64,000 nt of DNA from Brevundimonas sp. (GCF_013912065.1 NZ_JACESA010000001.1:124001-188000), one strand, 5' to 3'; shown: positions 19,057 to 26,970, numbered from the stretch's first letter. Numbers and translations: made by a program. The notes: generated by a model not told the origin, from the sequence alone.

Positions 19057-19163
19057 GCGCGGGATCTCGTCTCTCAGGCGTGGCGATTGATTGCGCGGCG
19101 GTGTAGCACGGGAGCCATGCAGGGCAAGAAGCGCGGGGGCGTCCCCAGACCAAAGGCGAGCGG

Positions 19164-19520
19164 ATGACCGCCGGCTGGATCGGAACCGGCAAGGTCCGGG
19201 CGCGCGAGGACGGGGAGGCGGTCGAGATCGTCATCGAGGGCCTGACGACCCAGGCCAAATACTACAAGCCGCTGGTGTACGAGTTCATGCGCAAGGAATG
19301 GTCGTCACGGCCGTCCTGGGGCGACCATGTCGTCGAAATCCGCATGGAGCATGTCGGCGAGCCGCCGTGGATGGATCTCGACAACCTGGCTAAGGCCCTG
19401 CTCGATTCCATCAAGGGCTATCTGTTCCACGACGACGCCCAGGTCGCGCGGCTGCTGGTCGAACGACACGAGGGCGAGCGGGAGCGGATCACGATCCGCT
19501 CCTATCCCCGCCGGAACTGA
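19164..19520 (+). CDS. RusA-like Holliday junction resolvase family protein
   Basis: This 118-residue protein matches the RusA endonuclease family in its C-terminal half: [19 protein letters not shown] and then [15 protein letters not shown], where the Asp residues are the metal ligands and the DD pair is the family hallmark. RusA resolves Holliday junctions and is usually prophage-borne. The N-terminal 60 residues are less conserved. Nothing else phage-like is nearby; the gene lies between fumC and sspB and ends five bases before the sspB stop (convergent). Confidence 0.75.
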   Translation: MTAGWIGTGKVRAREDGEAVEIVIEGLTTQAKYYKPLVYEFMRKEWSSRPSWGDHVVEIRMEHVGEPPWMDLDNLAKALLDSIKGYLFHDDAQVARLLVERHEGERERITIRSYPRRN

Positions 19521-19525
19521 CCTGC

Positions 19526-19996
19526 CTATTTCTTCCGGAACTGGTCCAGGGACACGACCTTGGGGCCGTCCGTGCCGGGTGTCGGGTCTTCGGGCGGCGT
19601 GGCCTCCTCGATCGCCTCGACGATTTCGGGTTCGTCGAACTGCAGCAGAAACTGGACGCTGGGATCGTAGAAGCGGGTCACGGCCGAATACGGCATGGCG
19701 AGCGTGCGGGGAACGCCGCCGAAGCGCAGCTTGACCGAGAAGCGGTCGGCTTCGACGTGCAGATCCTCGTACTGGTGCTGCAGCACCACGGTCATTTCCT
19801 CGGGATATTTGGCCAGCATGTCCGGGGGGATGCTGACTCCCGCAGCCCGCGTCTTGAACGTGATGTAGAAGTGGTGGGCGCCCGGCAGGCCTTCGGCCAC
19901 AACATGGTCGAGCGCAGACCGGATCACGCCGCGCAGCGCTTCATGCGCCAGCCGCTCGTACTGCATCTCGTCGACCGGAGGGGTCTGGTCGGTCAT
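19526..19996 (-). CDS. sspB: SspB, ClpXP adaptor for ssrA-tagged proteins
   Basis: SspB binds the ssrA degradation tag and tethers tagged proteins to ClpX. This 156-residue protein has the alphaproteobacterial SspB core (HHFYITFKTRAAGVSIP and FGGVPRTLAMPYSAVTRFYDPSV) and ends in the ClpX-binding XB motif PKVVSLDQFRKK after an acidic, flexible linker. The ATG at 19996 with GAGG five bases upstream is preferred to the GTG six bases before it. It lies directly downstream of the tmRNA gene on the same strand. Confidence 0.93.
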   Translation of the reverse strand: MTDQTPPVDEMQYERLAHEALRGVIRSALDHVVAEGLPGAHHFYITFKTRAAGVSIPPDMLAKYPEEMTVVLQHQYEDLHVEADRFSVKLRFGGVPRTLAMPYSAVTRFYDPSVQFLLQFDEPEIVEAIEEATPPEDPTPGTDGPKVVSLDQFRKK

Positions 19997-20074
19997 CGTC
20001 ACCTCGCAATTGAGCGCGACTGATAGCGGCGCAGTGGCGCGCGCGAAAGATGCGAATAGGGTAAACCGTCAGTA

Positions 20075-20415
20075 TGTGCGGGAGAAGCGCCGGGATTCTG
20101 TTGCCAGGCTCCCGACAGGCCCCGCCCAAGGATCTGAACCCCTAGGACTTAAGATTCGAAATCACCCGAACCGCATTACGCGGCGAGAGCGACTTCTCCA
20201 GCGAAGTTATCGTTCGCAGTTAGAAAATGGCCCGATACGGTGGGCCAGGACGAGCGAAAGCAATCCTCTTTACACGTCCGTCGATGCTAGTCGGCCCCAT
20301 ACTGCCTCCGCCGATAACGCGGGGAAGACGATGGTGGAGCCGCCGGGAATCGCACCCGGGTCCGGTCCGCTTATTACAAGCGCGTTTATCGCTATAGTCC
20401 GGCCGAAACCGGACA
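20075..20415 (-). ncRNA. ssrA: tmRNA, circularly permuted two-piece form
   Basis: This is a transfer-messenger RNA in the permuted alphaproteobacterial order. On the minus strand the acceptor piece (about 20415-20332) comes first, with a T arm CCGGG-TGCGATT-CCCGG and 3' GGCTCCACCA. After a 33-base intervening segment (20331-20299) the coding piece starts at 20298 with GGGGCC, which pairs with GGCTCC of the acceptor, including the G-U pair that marks tmRNA. The tag reading frame (20217-20176) encodes ANDNFAGEVALAA and a stop. The outer ends are estimates; hairpins at 20397-20414 and about 20080-20112 set them. SspB recognises such tags. Confidence 0.92.
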
Positions 20416-20420
20416 AGACC

Positions 20421-20449
20421 AATATAGGCCGACCGATAGAGCATTCCAA
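20421..20449 (-). promoter_or_regulatory. Promoter of ssrA
   Basis: On the minus strand TTGGAA (20449-20444) and TATATT (20426-20421) are separated by exactly 17 bases and lie just upstream of the estimated 5' end of the tmRNA precursor. An inverted repeat ACCAGC-CAA-GCTGGT (20487-20501) lies further upstream and may be a binding site. Confidence 0.65.
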
Positions 20450-20550
20450 GAGGATTGCCGTAGGCTAAGTCACGAACCCGGATCCAACCAGCCAAGCTGG
20501 TCGGCGTCGACTGAGGCTTTAGCTGCGGTGTCAGCGTGATATCCGGAAGC

Positions 20551-20847
20551 TCAACCTCCGGAGGCGGTCGGCAACGGAGGAGCGGTCTGGGTGTCCAATC
20601 GTTCCCGCATGTCGCGGCTCTGCTCGCGCATGGAGGTGCGTTGTGCTTCGGTCATGCAGACGCGCTGACGTCGATTGGATCCTATAACGCTTTCAGTTCG
20701 GCAGATCAGCCGATCGCCGGGTCGGACGGCGTCAGGCAGAGAACCCGGGGTGCTGACTGCAGCTGAACTGTTAGGTGTGACTTGCACGACCCGGGGGGCG
20801 GGGTCCTGCTGCAGCAAGGCGACGAAAACGGCCAAAGCAATAGACAT
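20551..20847 (-). CDS. Small secreted or periplasmic hypothetical protein
   Basis: I do not recognise a named family. The 98 residues start with a short hydrophobic signal-like segment (MSIALAVFVALLQQDPA) and end with a block of two Cys flanked by basic residues (RLICRTESVIGSNRRQRVC, then a Met-Arg-Glu-rich helix). Proteins with this Cys-x-x-x-x-x-G-S-x-x-x-x-x-x-C pattern recur in caulobacters and sphingomonads, with unknown role. GGAGG five bases before ATG 20847 fixes the start. It precedes ssrA on the same strand. Confidence 0.65.
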   Translation of the reverse strand: MSIALAVFVALLQQDPAPRVVQVTPNSSAAVSTPGSLPDAVRPGDRLICRTESVIGSNRRQRVCMTEAQRTSMREQSRDMRERLDTQTAPPLPTASGG

Positions 20848-20876
20848 GGGATCCTCCAAAGAAGAGTCATGTTACT

Positions 20877-21815
20877 TCAGAGTTGCGCGGACGAAAGTGT
20901 TTTTCTCCAACTGGGGGTTTGGTTCCTGAACCATGTGAGCTGGCGTTTGGCATAGTTCCGAGTCGCCTGCTTAAGTGCGGTCGTCGCCTCATCCAACGTC
21001 GAGTCTCCGGCGAGGTGTCCCCGCAGTTCCCGGACGCCGACCGCCTTCATCGCGGGAAGCGAGGTAGACAAACCCCTTGCGATCAGGCCGCAAACTTCAG
21101 CTAGTGCGCCTTGATCCATCATTTGATCCACCCGTCGATCACAGGAGTGGTAGAGCATGCGCCGGTCCGGCTCGACCACCAGTCCAGCCCAAGAGCCAGG
21201 TTCCAGCAGCGGCCTTGTCTGCGCCTTCCAGGCGGTCAAAGATCGACCGCTGGCGGTATGGACGCTCATGGCTCGCACAAGCCGTTGCCAATCTCCCTGC
21301 TCAATAGCAAGGGCGGCTTGAGGATCGACCTCGGACAATCGGGTGCGAAACGCCGCTTCGCCCGTCGCCGTATAATTCGCCTCGACTTCATCGCGCACCC
21401 CCTGGGGCACGGAGGGAATATCCGCTAGGCCACGGGTCAGGGCCGAGAAATAGAGGCCGGTTCCCCCTACCAGGATCGCCGGACGCTTCTCGGCTTTCAG
21501 GTCGTCAAGCAGCGCCAGCGCGGCACGGCTCCACCTGCCGACGGACCAGGCCTCCGCCGCATCCGCGATTCCATACAGCCGGTGGTCCGCTTCAGCTTCT
21601 TCCTCAATCGATGGCCGCGCCGTCAGGACGCGCAGATCGGCGTAGAGCTGCTGGCTGTCCGCGTTGATGATGACGGCGTCCGTCTCGCGCGCCATCTTCA
21701 AGGCCAGAGCCGACTTGCCCGAGGCTGTCGGACCGGCGATCAGGGTCACTAATGGCGGCTGGGACAAATCGAGGCTCGCGGGCGGCATCCATGGGCGATA
21801 GAACGCGCGCCTCAT
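20877..21815 (-). CDS. miaA: tRNA dimethylallyltransferase
   Basis: MiaA adds a dimethylallyl group to N6 of A37 in tRNAs that read UNN codons. The protein (312 residues from ATG 21815) carries the P-loop GPTASGKSALALKMA, the conserved NADSQQLYADL block, GGTGLYF and the C-terminal RNYAKRQLTWFRNQ. A TTG nine bases upstream (21824) is an alternative start. It is divergent from mrp with only about 26 bases between start codons, so the two promoters must overlap the coding regions. Confidence 0.94.
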   Translation of the reverse strand: MRRAFYRPWMPPASLDLSQPPLVTLIAGPTASGKSALALKMARETDAVIINADSQQLYADLRVLTARPSIEEEAEADHRLYGIADAAEAWSVGRWSRAALALLDDLKAEKRPAILVGGTGLYFSALTRGLADIPSVPQGVRDEVEANYTATGEAAFRTRLSEVDPQAALAIEQGDWQRLVRAMSVHTASGRSLTAWKAQTRPLLEPGSWAGLVVEPDRRMLYHSCDRRVDQMMDQGALAEVCGLIARGLSTSLPAMKAVGVRELRGHLAGDSTLDEATTALKQATRNYAKRQLTWFRNQTPSWRKTLSSAQL

Positions 21816-21841
21816 CGCCTGCAAGTCTTCTGGAGACCGTC

Positions 21842-22921
21842 TTGGTCGAACGTTCCGCCGTCATCGCCGCGCTCGACGCCGTCATCGATCCGATCTCGGG
21901 CCAGGGGCTGGTCGCCGCCGGGCTGGTCCAGGGTCTGGTCGTGGCCGAGGATCGCGCCGGGTTCGCGCTGGAGGTGGATCGCAGCCAAGTCGCGGCCTAT
22001 GCGCCGGTTCGCGACGCCGCCGAGGCCGCGTTGAAGGCGATCCCGGGCATGAGCCGGGTCTCCGTCATCCTGACCGCAGAAGCCAAGCCGGGCCTCTCCG
22101 CGGCGCCCAAGCCCCGCACCGCCGGCCTGTCGAAGGCGGCTCTCGACCAGGGACGAGCCCGGGCGCCGGTCCCGACCGATCGTCCGGCGCATGTCCGCCA
22201 CGTCCTGGCCGTCGCCAGCGGCAAGGGCGGGGTGGGCAAGTCGACCGTGGCCGTGAACCTGGCCGCCGCCCTGGCGGCGCGCGGCCTCTCGGTCGGCATT
22301 CTGGACGCCGACGTCTATGGGCCGTCGCTGCCGACCATGCTGGGGATCAGCGGCCAACCCGCCTATGAGGACGGGGCCATCGTTCCGCATCATGCGCACG
22401 GGCTGAAGGCCATGTCGGTCGGTCTTCTGACGAAGATGGACGACGCCATGATCTGGCGCGGTCCCATGGCCTCCCAGGCCATCACCCAGATGCTGACCCA
22501 GACCCGCTGGGGCACGGTCGAGGCGCCGCTGGACGTTCTGGTGGTCGATCTGCCGCCTGGCACCGGGGACGTGCAACTGACCCTGATCCAGAAGACGCCG
22601 CTGGACGGCGCCGTCATCGTCTCGACGCCGCAGGAGGTGGCGCTGGCCGACGCCCGACGCGCCCACACTCTGTTCCAGAAGGTCGGGGTGCCGACCCTGG
22701 GCCTGATCGAGAACATGAGCGGTCCCGTCTTCGGCGAGGGTGGAGCGGAGGCCGAGGCGGCGCGTCTCGGCGTCGTCTTTCTGGGCGCTCTGCCGCTGGA
22801 CGCCAGTCTGCGCGAGGCGGGAGACGCCGGTCGGCCGCTGGTGACCGCCCAGCCGGAGGGCGAGATCGCCGCCCGGTTCGCCGCCGTCGCGACCGGCGTC
22901 GCCGGGGCGCTGGATCTCTAG
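21842..22921 (+). CDS. mrp: Mrp/ApbC-type iron-sulfur cluster carrier ATPase
   Basis: This cytosolic P-loop ATPase binds and delivers iron-sulfur clusters. Residues 1-75 form the MIP18-like domain (AVIDPISGQGLV near the start). The ParA-like NTPase follows with the deviant Walker A SGKGGVGKST near residue 125 and DVYGPSLPTMLG. The cluster-binding CxxC of many Mrp proteins is not seen; IENMSGPVF stands where ENMS-x-F-x-C-x-x-C often occurs. The start is a TTG at 21842 with GGAGA five bases upstream, which gives the expected N-terminus (359 residues). The stop overlaps the convergent YbjQ gene by four bases. Confidence 0.9.
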   Translation: MVERSAVIAALDAVIDPISGQGLVAAGLVQGLVVAEDRAGFALEVDRSQVAAYAPVRDAAEAALKAIPGMSRVSVILTAEAKPGLSAAPKPRTAGLSKAALDQGRARAPVPTDRPAHVRHVLAVASGKGGVGKSTVAVNLAAALAARGLSVGILDADVYGPSLPTMLGISGQPAYEDGAIVPHHAHGLKAMSVGLLTKMDDAMIWRGPMASQAITQMLTQTRWGTVEAPLDVLVVDLPPGTGDVQLTLIQKTPLDGAVIVSTPQEVALADARRAHTLFQKVGVPTLGLIENMSGPVFGEGGAEAEAARLGVVFLGALPLDASLREAGDAGRPLVTAQPEGEIAARFAAVATGVAGALDL

Positions 22922-23238
22922 ACGGGTTCGACGATCACGCCCGTGCCGTAGCACAGCACCTCGGTCACGCCGGGCATGATCTCGGTGGCGTCGTAGCGGA
23001 CGGCCAGAATGGCGTTGGCGCCGTGTTCCTGGGCGTGTCTGACCAGTTCGTCATAGGCTTCCTGGCGCCCGGCCTCGGCCAGTTTCACATAGGCGCCGAC
23101 CCGGCCGCCCAGCATGGATTGCAGACCGCCGACAGCGTCCGAAAGGGCGTTGCGCGATCGCACCGTCACGCCGCGCACCAGGCCGATATGGCGATTGATG
23201 CGAAAGCCGGGCAGGTCGTTGGTGGTGGTGACGTACAT
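22918..23238 (-). CDS. ybjQ: YbjQ/UPF0145 family protein
   Basis: This 106-residue protein of the YbjQ family (UPF0145, often called heavy-metal-binding domain) opens with VTTTNDLPGFRI and has the conserved GLVRGVTVRSRN and GANAILAVRYD blocks. Members form pentamers and the function is unproven. GGAG lies five bases before the ATG. Gene order suggests it may be co-transcribed downstream of folA, with eight bases between. Confidence 0.9.
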   Translation of the reverse strand: MYVTTTNDLPGFRINRHIGLVRGVTVRSRNALSDAVGGLQSMLGGRVGAYVKLAEAGRQEAYDELVRHAQEHGANAILAVRYDATEIMPGVTEVLCYGTGVIVEPV

Positions 23239-23246
23239 GATGGCTC

Positions 23247-23774
23247 CTAGCGGCGTTCCAGAACGCGGAAGGTGAAGGCGTGATCGTCCTTCTCCCCCGC
23301 AGGATGAGGTTCGGATACTACCTCGACCCAGGCCGTTTCGTCGAACGCCGGAAAGACCGCGTCGCCATCGGGGGCGGCGTCGACCTCGGTGATATAGAGA
23401 CGGCGCGCGCGGGGCAGGGCCGCCGCGAACAGGGCCGTGCCGCCGATGACGCAGATCTCGTCGACCCCATCCTCCTCGGCCGTCTCGCGCGCTATCTCTA
23501 TGGCCTCGTCCAGCGTGGCGCAGACCAGTGCGCCCTTGGACATGCCGTCCGCCTCGTACGACTCATCCTTGGTCAGGATCAGGTTCAGCCGGCCGGGCAG
23601 GGGTTTCAGCGGCAGGCTCTCCCAGGTCTTGCGGCCCATCAGACAGGGCTTGCCGATGGTGACGGCCTTGAATCGCTGCAGATCGCTGCGCAGCCGCCAC
23701 GGCAGGTCGCCGTCGCGGCCGATGACGCCGTTGCTTCCACGCGCGACGACGAGGGAGATCAGGGGAAGGCTCAT
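23247..23774 (-). CDS. folA: Dihydrofolate reductase
   Basis: Dihydrofolate reductase makes tetrahydrofolate with NADPH. The protein has 175 residues. Conserved parts are LISLVVARGSNGVIGRDGDLPW (seen in pieces; the substrate Asp is replaced by the usual D in the following helix LRSDLQRFK), GRKTWESLP and CVIGGTALFAAALPRARRLYITEVDA. The ATG at 23774 overlaps the stop of the NTP-pyrophosphatase gene (ATGA), with GGAG seven bases upstream. It completes a thyA / pyrophosphatase / folA operon. Confidence 0.95.
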   Translation of the reverse strand: MSLPLISLVVARGSNGVIGRDGDLPWRLRSDLQRFKAVTIGKPCLMGRKTWESLPLKPLPGRLNLILTKDESYEADGMSKGALVCATLDEAIEIARETAEEDGVDEICVIGGTALFAAALPRARRLYITEVDAAPDGDAVFPAFDETAWVEVVSEPHPAGEKDDHAFTFRVLERR

Positions 23775-24082
23775 GGCGTGACTCCAGCCACGGGCTCCAG
23801 CCATTTCAGCCATTTGCGTCGCATCGCCGTCTCCAGATCGATCCCGGCCCCGGCGCAATAGATCAGAAGCATGCCCAGCACGTCCGCCGCCTCGTCACCC
23901 AAGGCCTGAGCGTCGGGCGTGCCGCGCGCCCGTCCCGACAGCCTCAGATGCTCGGCCGTCAGCTCGCCTAGTTCTTCCTGCAATTTCAGTAGAGCCCAGT
24001 CGCGGTCGCGATCGATGTCGTGAGCGGCGGCGTAGATATCGGAAATGCGCAGGACGTCGGTCTGCAGGGCCTTGAGGTTCAT
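23771..24082 (-). CDS. MazG-like NTP pyrophosphohydrolase
   Basis: This 103-residue all-alpha NTP pyrophosphatase of the MazG/dUTPase superfamily carries the metal-binding pattern LQEELGEL followed by DEAADVLGMLL (E-x-x-E and E-x-x-D pairs). Such enzymes hydrolyse (d)NTPs to monophosphates; a small-nucleotide housecleaning role is likely. It is translationally linked on both sides: its ATG overlaps the thyA stop by one base and its stop overlaps the folA start by four bases. Confidence 0.82.
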   Translation of the reverse strand: MNLKALQTDVLRISDIYAAAHDIDRDRDWALLKLQEELGELTAEHLRLSGRARGTPDAQALGDEAADVLGMLLIYCAGAGIDLETAMRRKWLKWLEPVAGVTP

Positions 24083-24939
24083 CAGACGGCCACGGCGGCC
24101 TTGATGTGGGGCCAGGCCTCGTAACCCTCAAGCGTGAAGTCCGACAGGTCGAAGGCGAACAGGTCGTCCTTCGGCGCGATCCTCATGGTCGGCAGGGGCA
24201 GGGGCTCGCGCGTCAGTTGGAGCTCGGCCTGTTCCAGGTGGTTCAGATACAGGTGGGCGTCGCCGAAGGTGTGGATGAACTCGCCGGGCTCCAGCCCCGT
24301 CACCTGGGCCAGCATCATCGTCAGCAGGGCATAGGAGGCGATGTTGAACGGTACGCCCAGAAAGACGTCGGCGCTGCGCTGATACAGCTGGCAGCTGAGT
24401 TTTCCTTCGGCGACGAAGAACTGGAACAGGCAGTGGCAGGGCGGCAGGGCCATGTCGTCGACGTCGGCCGGGTTCCAGGCCGTGACGATATGGCGGCGGC
24501 TGTTGGGATTGGTCTTCAGCCCGTGGACCAGTTTCTCGATCTGGTCGATGACGCGGCCATCGGGCGCGGTCCAGGACCGCCACTGCTTGCCATAGACCGG
24601 ACCCAGCTCGCCTTCGGCATCGGCCCATTCGTCCCAGATGCGGACGCCGTTGTCCTTGAGCCAGGCGATATTGGTCTCGCCGCGCAGGAACCACAGCAAC
24701 TCGACGATGATCGAGCGCAGATGCAGCTTCTTGGTCGTCAGCACCGGGAAGCCCCTGGACAGGTCGAACCGCATCTGGCGACCGAAGACGCCCAGGGTGC
24801 CGGTGCCGGTGCGGTCGTCGCGTCGAACCCCGTTGTCCAGAATGTCGCGCAGCAGGTTCAGATACTGCCGCTCCGGATGATCGGCGGGCGCAGCCGTGAT
24901 CCGGGACTGAAGTTCGGCGGTGGCGACCTGGGCGTTCAT
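24082..24939 (-). CDS. thyA: Thymidylate synthase
   Basis: ThyA methylates dUMP to dTMP using methylenetetrahydrofolate and so generates the dihydrofolate that FolA recycles. It has 285 residues. Recognisable are [21 protein letters not shown] (in part), [11 protein letters not shown], the nucleophile block [30 protein letters not shown] and the C-terminal HIKAAVAV. The start at ATG 24939 fits the family; the frame runs open 255 bases further upstream without homology. It leads the operon with the NTP-pyrophosphatase gene and folA. Confidence 0.96.
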   Translation of the reverse strand: MNAQVATAELQSRITAAPADHPERQYLNLLRDILDNGVRRDDRTGTGTLGVFGRQMRFDLSRGFPVLTTKKLHLRSIIVELLWFLRGETNIAWLKDNGVRIWDEWADAEGELGPVYGKQWRSWTAPDGRVIDQIEKLVHGLKTNPNSRRHIVTAWNPADVDDMALPPCHCLFQFFVAEGKLSCQLYQRSADVFLGVPFNIASYALLTMMLAQVTGLEPGEFIHTFGDAHLYLNHLEQAELQLTREPLPLPTMRIAPKDDLFAFDLSDFTLEGYEAWPHIKAAVAV

Positions 24940-25060
24940 GGGGCGAGCTTGCCTCAGACTGGGTGATTCGTAACGCAGAACGCATGAGGTTCCGAAGGGC
25001 GTCCACAGGAAACCGAATCGGTTAGGCGGACGCGTCCTCCGCATCGTTGAGAAGCGATGG

Positions 25061-25603
25061 TCAGCCGCCGAAGCCGCCCTGGTCCAGGAAGGTCTGTTCC
25101 TCGGCCGTGGTCGCGCGACCCAGGGCGGGGTTGCGGTGGGGGAAGCGGCCGAAACGAACGATGATGTCGCGGTGGATGCCGCCCCATTTCTCAAGCTCCG
25201 CGTCGCCGGCGACCAGGCTCAGGTAGCGGTCCTGATTCTCGAGGCGTTCGGAATGTTCGAACGGCAGCAGCAGGAAGTTCTTCAGTTCGGGCGCGACCTG
25301 AAGATGAAGACCCTGCGCCACCGCCTGTTCGGCGAACATCAGGGCGAGCGGGTCGGTGGCGAACTGGTGGGCCGTCTCGCGAAAACTGTTGCGAGGATAC
25401 TGATCCAGCAGGAGCAACAGGGCCAGGGCGCCCTCGGGCGTGGCCATCCAGTCGTCGTGTTCGCGTCGCGCCGCCGCCCAGTGCGACTGATGCCCCCGGT
25501 CGCGAAAGACGGCGTCGAAAGCCTCATCCTTGGCGAACCACTTCTCGGGGCCGGCCTCTTTCCAGAAGGCGACGACGTCGGATGGGGTTATGAAGGCGGT
25601 CAT
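25061..25603 (-). CDS. DUF924 family protein
   Basis: This 180-residue soluble protein of the DUF924 family (TPR-like helical repeats) has the conserved pattern [21 protein letters not shown], seen in pieces, then [14 protein letters not shown] near the middle and [17 protein letters not shown]. The enzymatic role is unknown. The likely start is ATG 25603, whose CAT complement is shared with the ATG of the divergent reductoisomerase gene. No clear ribosome-binding site is seen. Confidence 0.85.
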   Translation of the reverse strand: MTAFITPSDVVAFWKEAGPEKWFAKDEAFDAVFRDRGHQSHWAAARREHDDWMATPEGALALLLLLDQYPRNSFRETAHQFATDPLALMFAEQAVAQGLHLQVAPELKNFLLLPFEHSERLENQDRYLSLVAGDAELEKWGGIHRDIIVRFGRFPHRNPALGRATTAEEQTFLDQGGFGG

Positions 25604-26636
25604 GAGCCAGATACTATCCAATCCGCTTCCCGTCTTCCATGACCGCGACTGCGATCTGTCGATCATTCGCGGCAAGCGCGTCGCCATGATCGGCTATGGC
25701 AGCCAGGGCCGGACCCATGCGCTGAACCTGCGCGATTCGGGTGTGACCGACATCGTCGTGGGCCTGAAGGCCGGATCCAGGACTCGCGACCTGGCCAAGG
25801 CGGACGGATTCCCGGTGATGACCGCCGGGGAGGCCGCCGCCGGCGCCGATGTGGTCGCCGTCATGACCTCGGACGAGGCGCATCGTGACCTGTGGCGCGA
25901 CGAACTGGAGCCGAACGTAAAGCTCGGCGCCGCCCTGGTCTTCGCCCACGGCCTGTCGGTGCGGTTCGGTCTGGTCCAGCCGCGCGCCGACCTGGACGTC
26001 GTCTTGGCCTCGCCCAAGGGGATCGGACCCCGTATCCGCGACCTGTACGAAGCCGGAGAGGGGGTCTTCTGCCTGTTCGGGGTCCATCAGGACGCCACCG
26101 GCGGAGCCCACGCCCTGGGCCTGTCCTATGCGGCGGCCCTGGGCTGCGGCCGCAAGGGCATCCTCGAGACGACGATGAGGGACGAATGTGAAAGCGACCT
26201 GTTCGGGGAACAGGTGGTGCTGTGCGGCGGCATCGCCGAACTGATCGATTCGGCCTTCATGAAACTGGTCGAGGCCGGCTATCCGCCCGAGGTGGCCTGG
26301 TTCGAGTGTTTCTACGAGACCAAGCTGGTGACGGACCTGATGTATGAGCGGGGCATAGCCGGCGCCTTCGCCAAGATTTCGAACACAGCCGAATACGGCG
26401 CCTATCTGACCGGGCCGCGCGTGATCAACGCCGCCTCGCGCGCGGCGATGGATCAGGTGCTGGCGGAAGTGCAGGGGGGCGATTTCGTCAGGCGGTTGAT
26501 GGCGGACCATGACGCCGGATCGCCAGACCTGCTGGCGCGCCGCGAGGCCCTGGGCTTGCGTCCTATCGAAGCCGTGGGCGACCATCTGAACGGCGTGGCG
26601 AGAAGGGCCATGGAGACGGCGGCGAACGACGATTGA
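25602..26636 (+). CDS. Ketol-acid reductoisomerase, divergent class I
   Basis: This 344-residue protein is clearly of the ketol-acid reductoisomerase family (branched-chain amino acid synthesis). The Rossmann part has GYGSQGRTHALNLRDSG. The metal-ligand and catalytic residues of the knotted domain are present: DLFGEQ, FECFYE and ISNTAEYG. It departs from ordinary IlvC at several otherwise constant places: GRTHA for GHAHA, MTSDE for LLPDE, and SPKGIGP for APKGPGH. It could therefore be a specialised paralogue. The ATG at 25602 follows AAGGCGG by a few bases and overlaps the start of the divergent DUF924 gene. Confidence 0.82.
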   Translation: MSQILSNPLPVFHDRDCDLSIIRGKRVAMIGYGSQGRTHALNLRDSGVTDIVVGLKAGSRTRDLAKADGFPVMTAGEAAAGADVVAVMTSDEAHRDLWRDELEPNVKLGAALVFAHGLSVRFGLVQPRADLDVVLASPKGIGPRIRDLYEAGEGVFCLFGVHQDATGGAHALGLSYAAALGCGRKGILETTMRDECESDLFGEQVVLCGGIAELIDSAFMKLVEAGYPPEVAWFECFYETKLVTDLMYERGIAGAFAKISNTAEYGAYLTGPRVINAASRAAMDQVLAEVQGGDFVRRLMADHDAGSPDLLARREALGLRPIEAVGDHLNGVARRAMETAANDD

Positions 26637-26692
26637 CGCGTATGGCGGCGGGCCGAAAACCGCTGCTAACCTTGAAATCTCGAAAGAGAAGA

Positions 26693-26769
26693 TGGTCGGA
26701 GTGAGAGGATTCGAACCTCCGACCCCTGCGTCCCGAACGCAGTGCTCTACCAGGCTGAGCCACACTCCG
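26693..26769 (-). tRNA. tRNA-Pro (anticodon CGG)
   Basis: The cloverleaf reads, on the minus strand, acceptor CGGAGTG / CACTCCG, D arm GCTC...GAGC, anticodon stem CTGCG / CGCAG with loop TTCGGGA (anticodon CGG), T arm GGAGG-TTCGAAT-CCTCT, discriminator A, and an encoded CCA (26693-26695). Confidence 0.96.
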
Positions 26770-26815
26770 ACCGTGGGGGCGGGCCTGGCGGCGTCGCCCC
26801 GAAGTGAGGACGCGG

Positions 26816-26844
26816 CTTATAGCCATGGGTTCCAGCCCCCGCAA
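26816..26844 (-). promoter_or_regulatory. Promoter of tRNA-Pro
   Basis: On the minus strand TTGCGG (26844-26839) and TATAAG (26821-26816) are separated by 17 bases and lie about 47 bases before the tRNA 5' end. Confidence 0.55.
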
Positions 26845-26897
26845 GCACCCATTTCGACCTTCTTCCGACAGAGCGAAAATAGTCGTCAAAGAGGGTG

Positions 26898-26926
26898 TTG
26901 CATCCGAAAACGCTTTGGCCTATCTG
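26898..26926 (+). promoter_or_regulatory. Promoter of tRNA-Gln
   Basis: TTGCAT (26898-26903) and TATCTG (26921-26926) are separated by 17 bases, about 45 bases upstream of the tRNA. It is divergent from the tRNA-Pro promoter. Confidence 0.5.
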
Positions 26927-26970
26927 ACCGCCTCCGCCGCACGAGAGCGCTGCGGAAACACCGGTCCTGC

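Noticed and set aside
20540-20565. CCGGA/TCCGG hairpin at the end of the small secreted protein gene
   Set aside because: Only five pairs and no T tract, so not reported as a terminator.
24940-25194. N-terminal extension of thyA
   Set aside because: The 85 extra residues have no similarity to thymidylate synthase and overlap the DUF924 gene in another frame.
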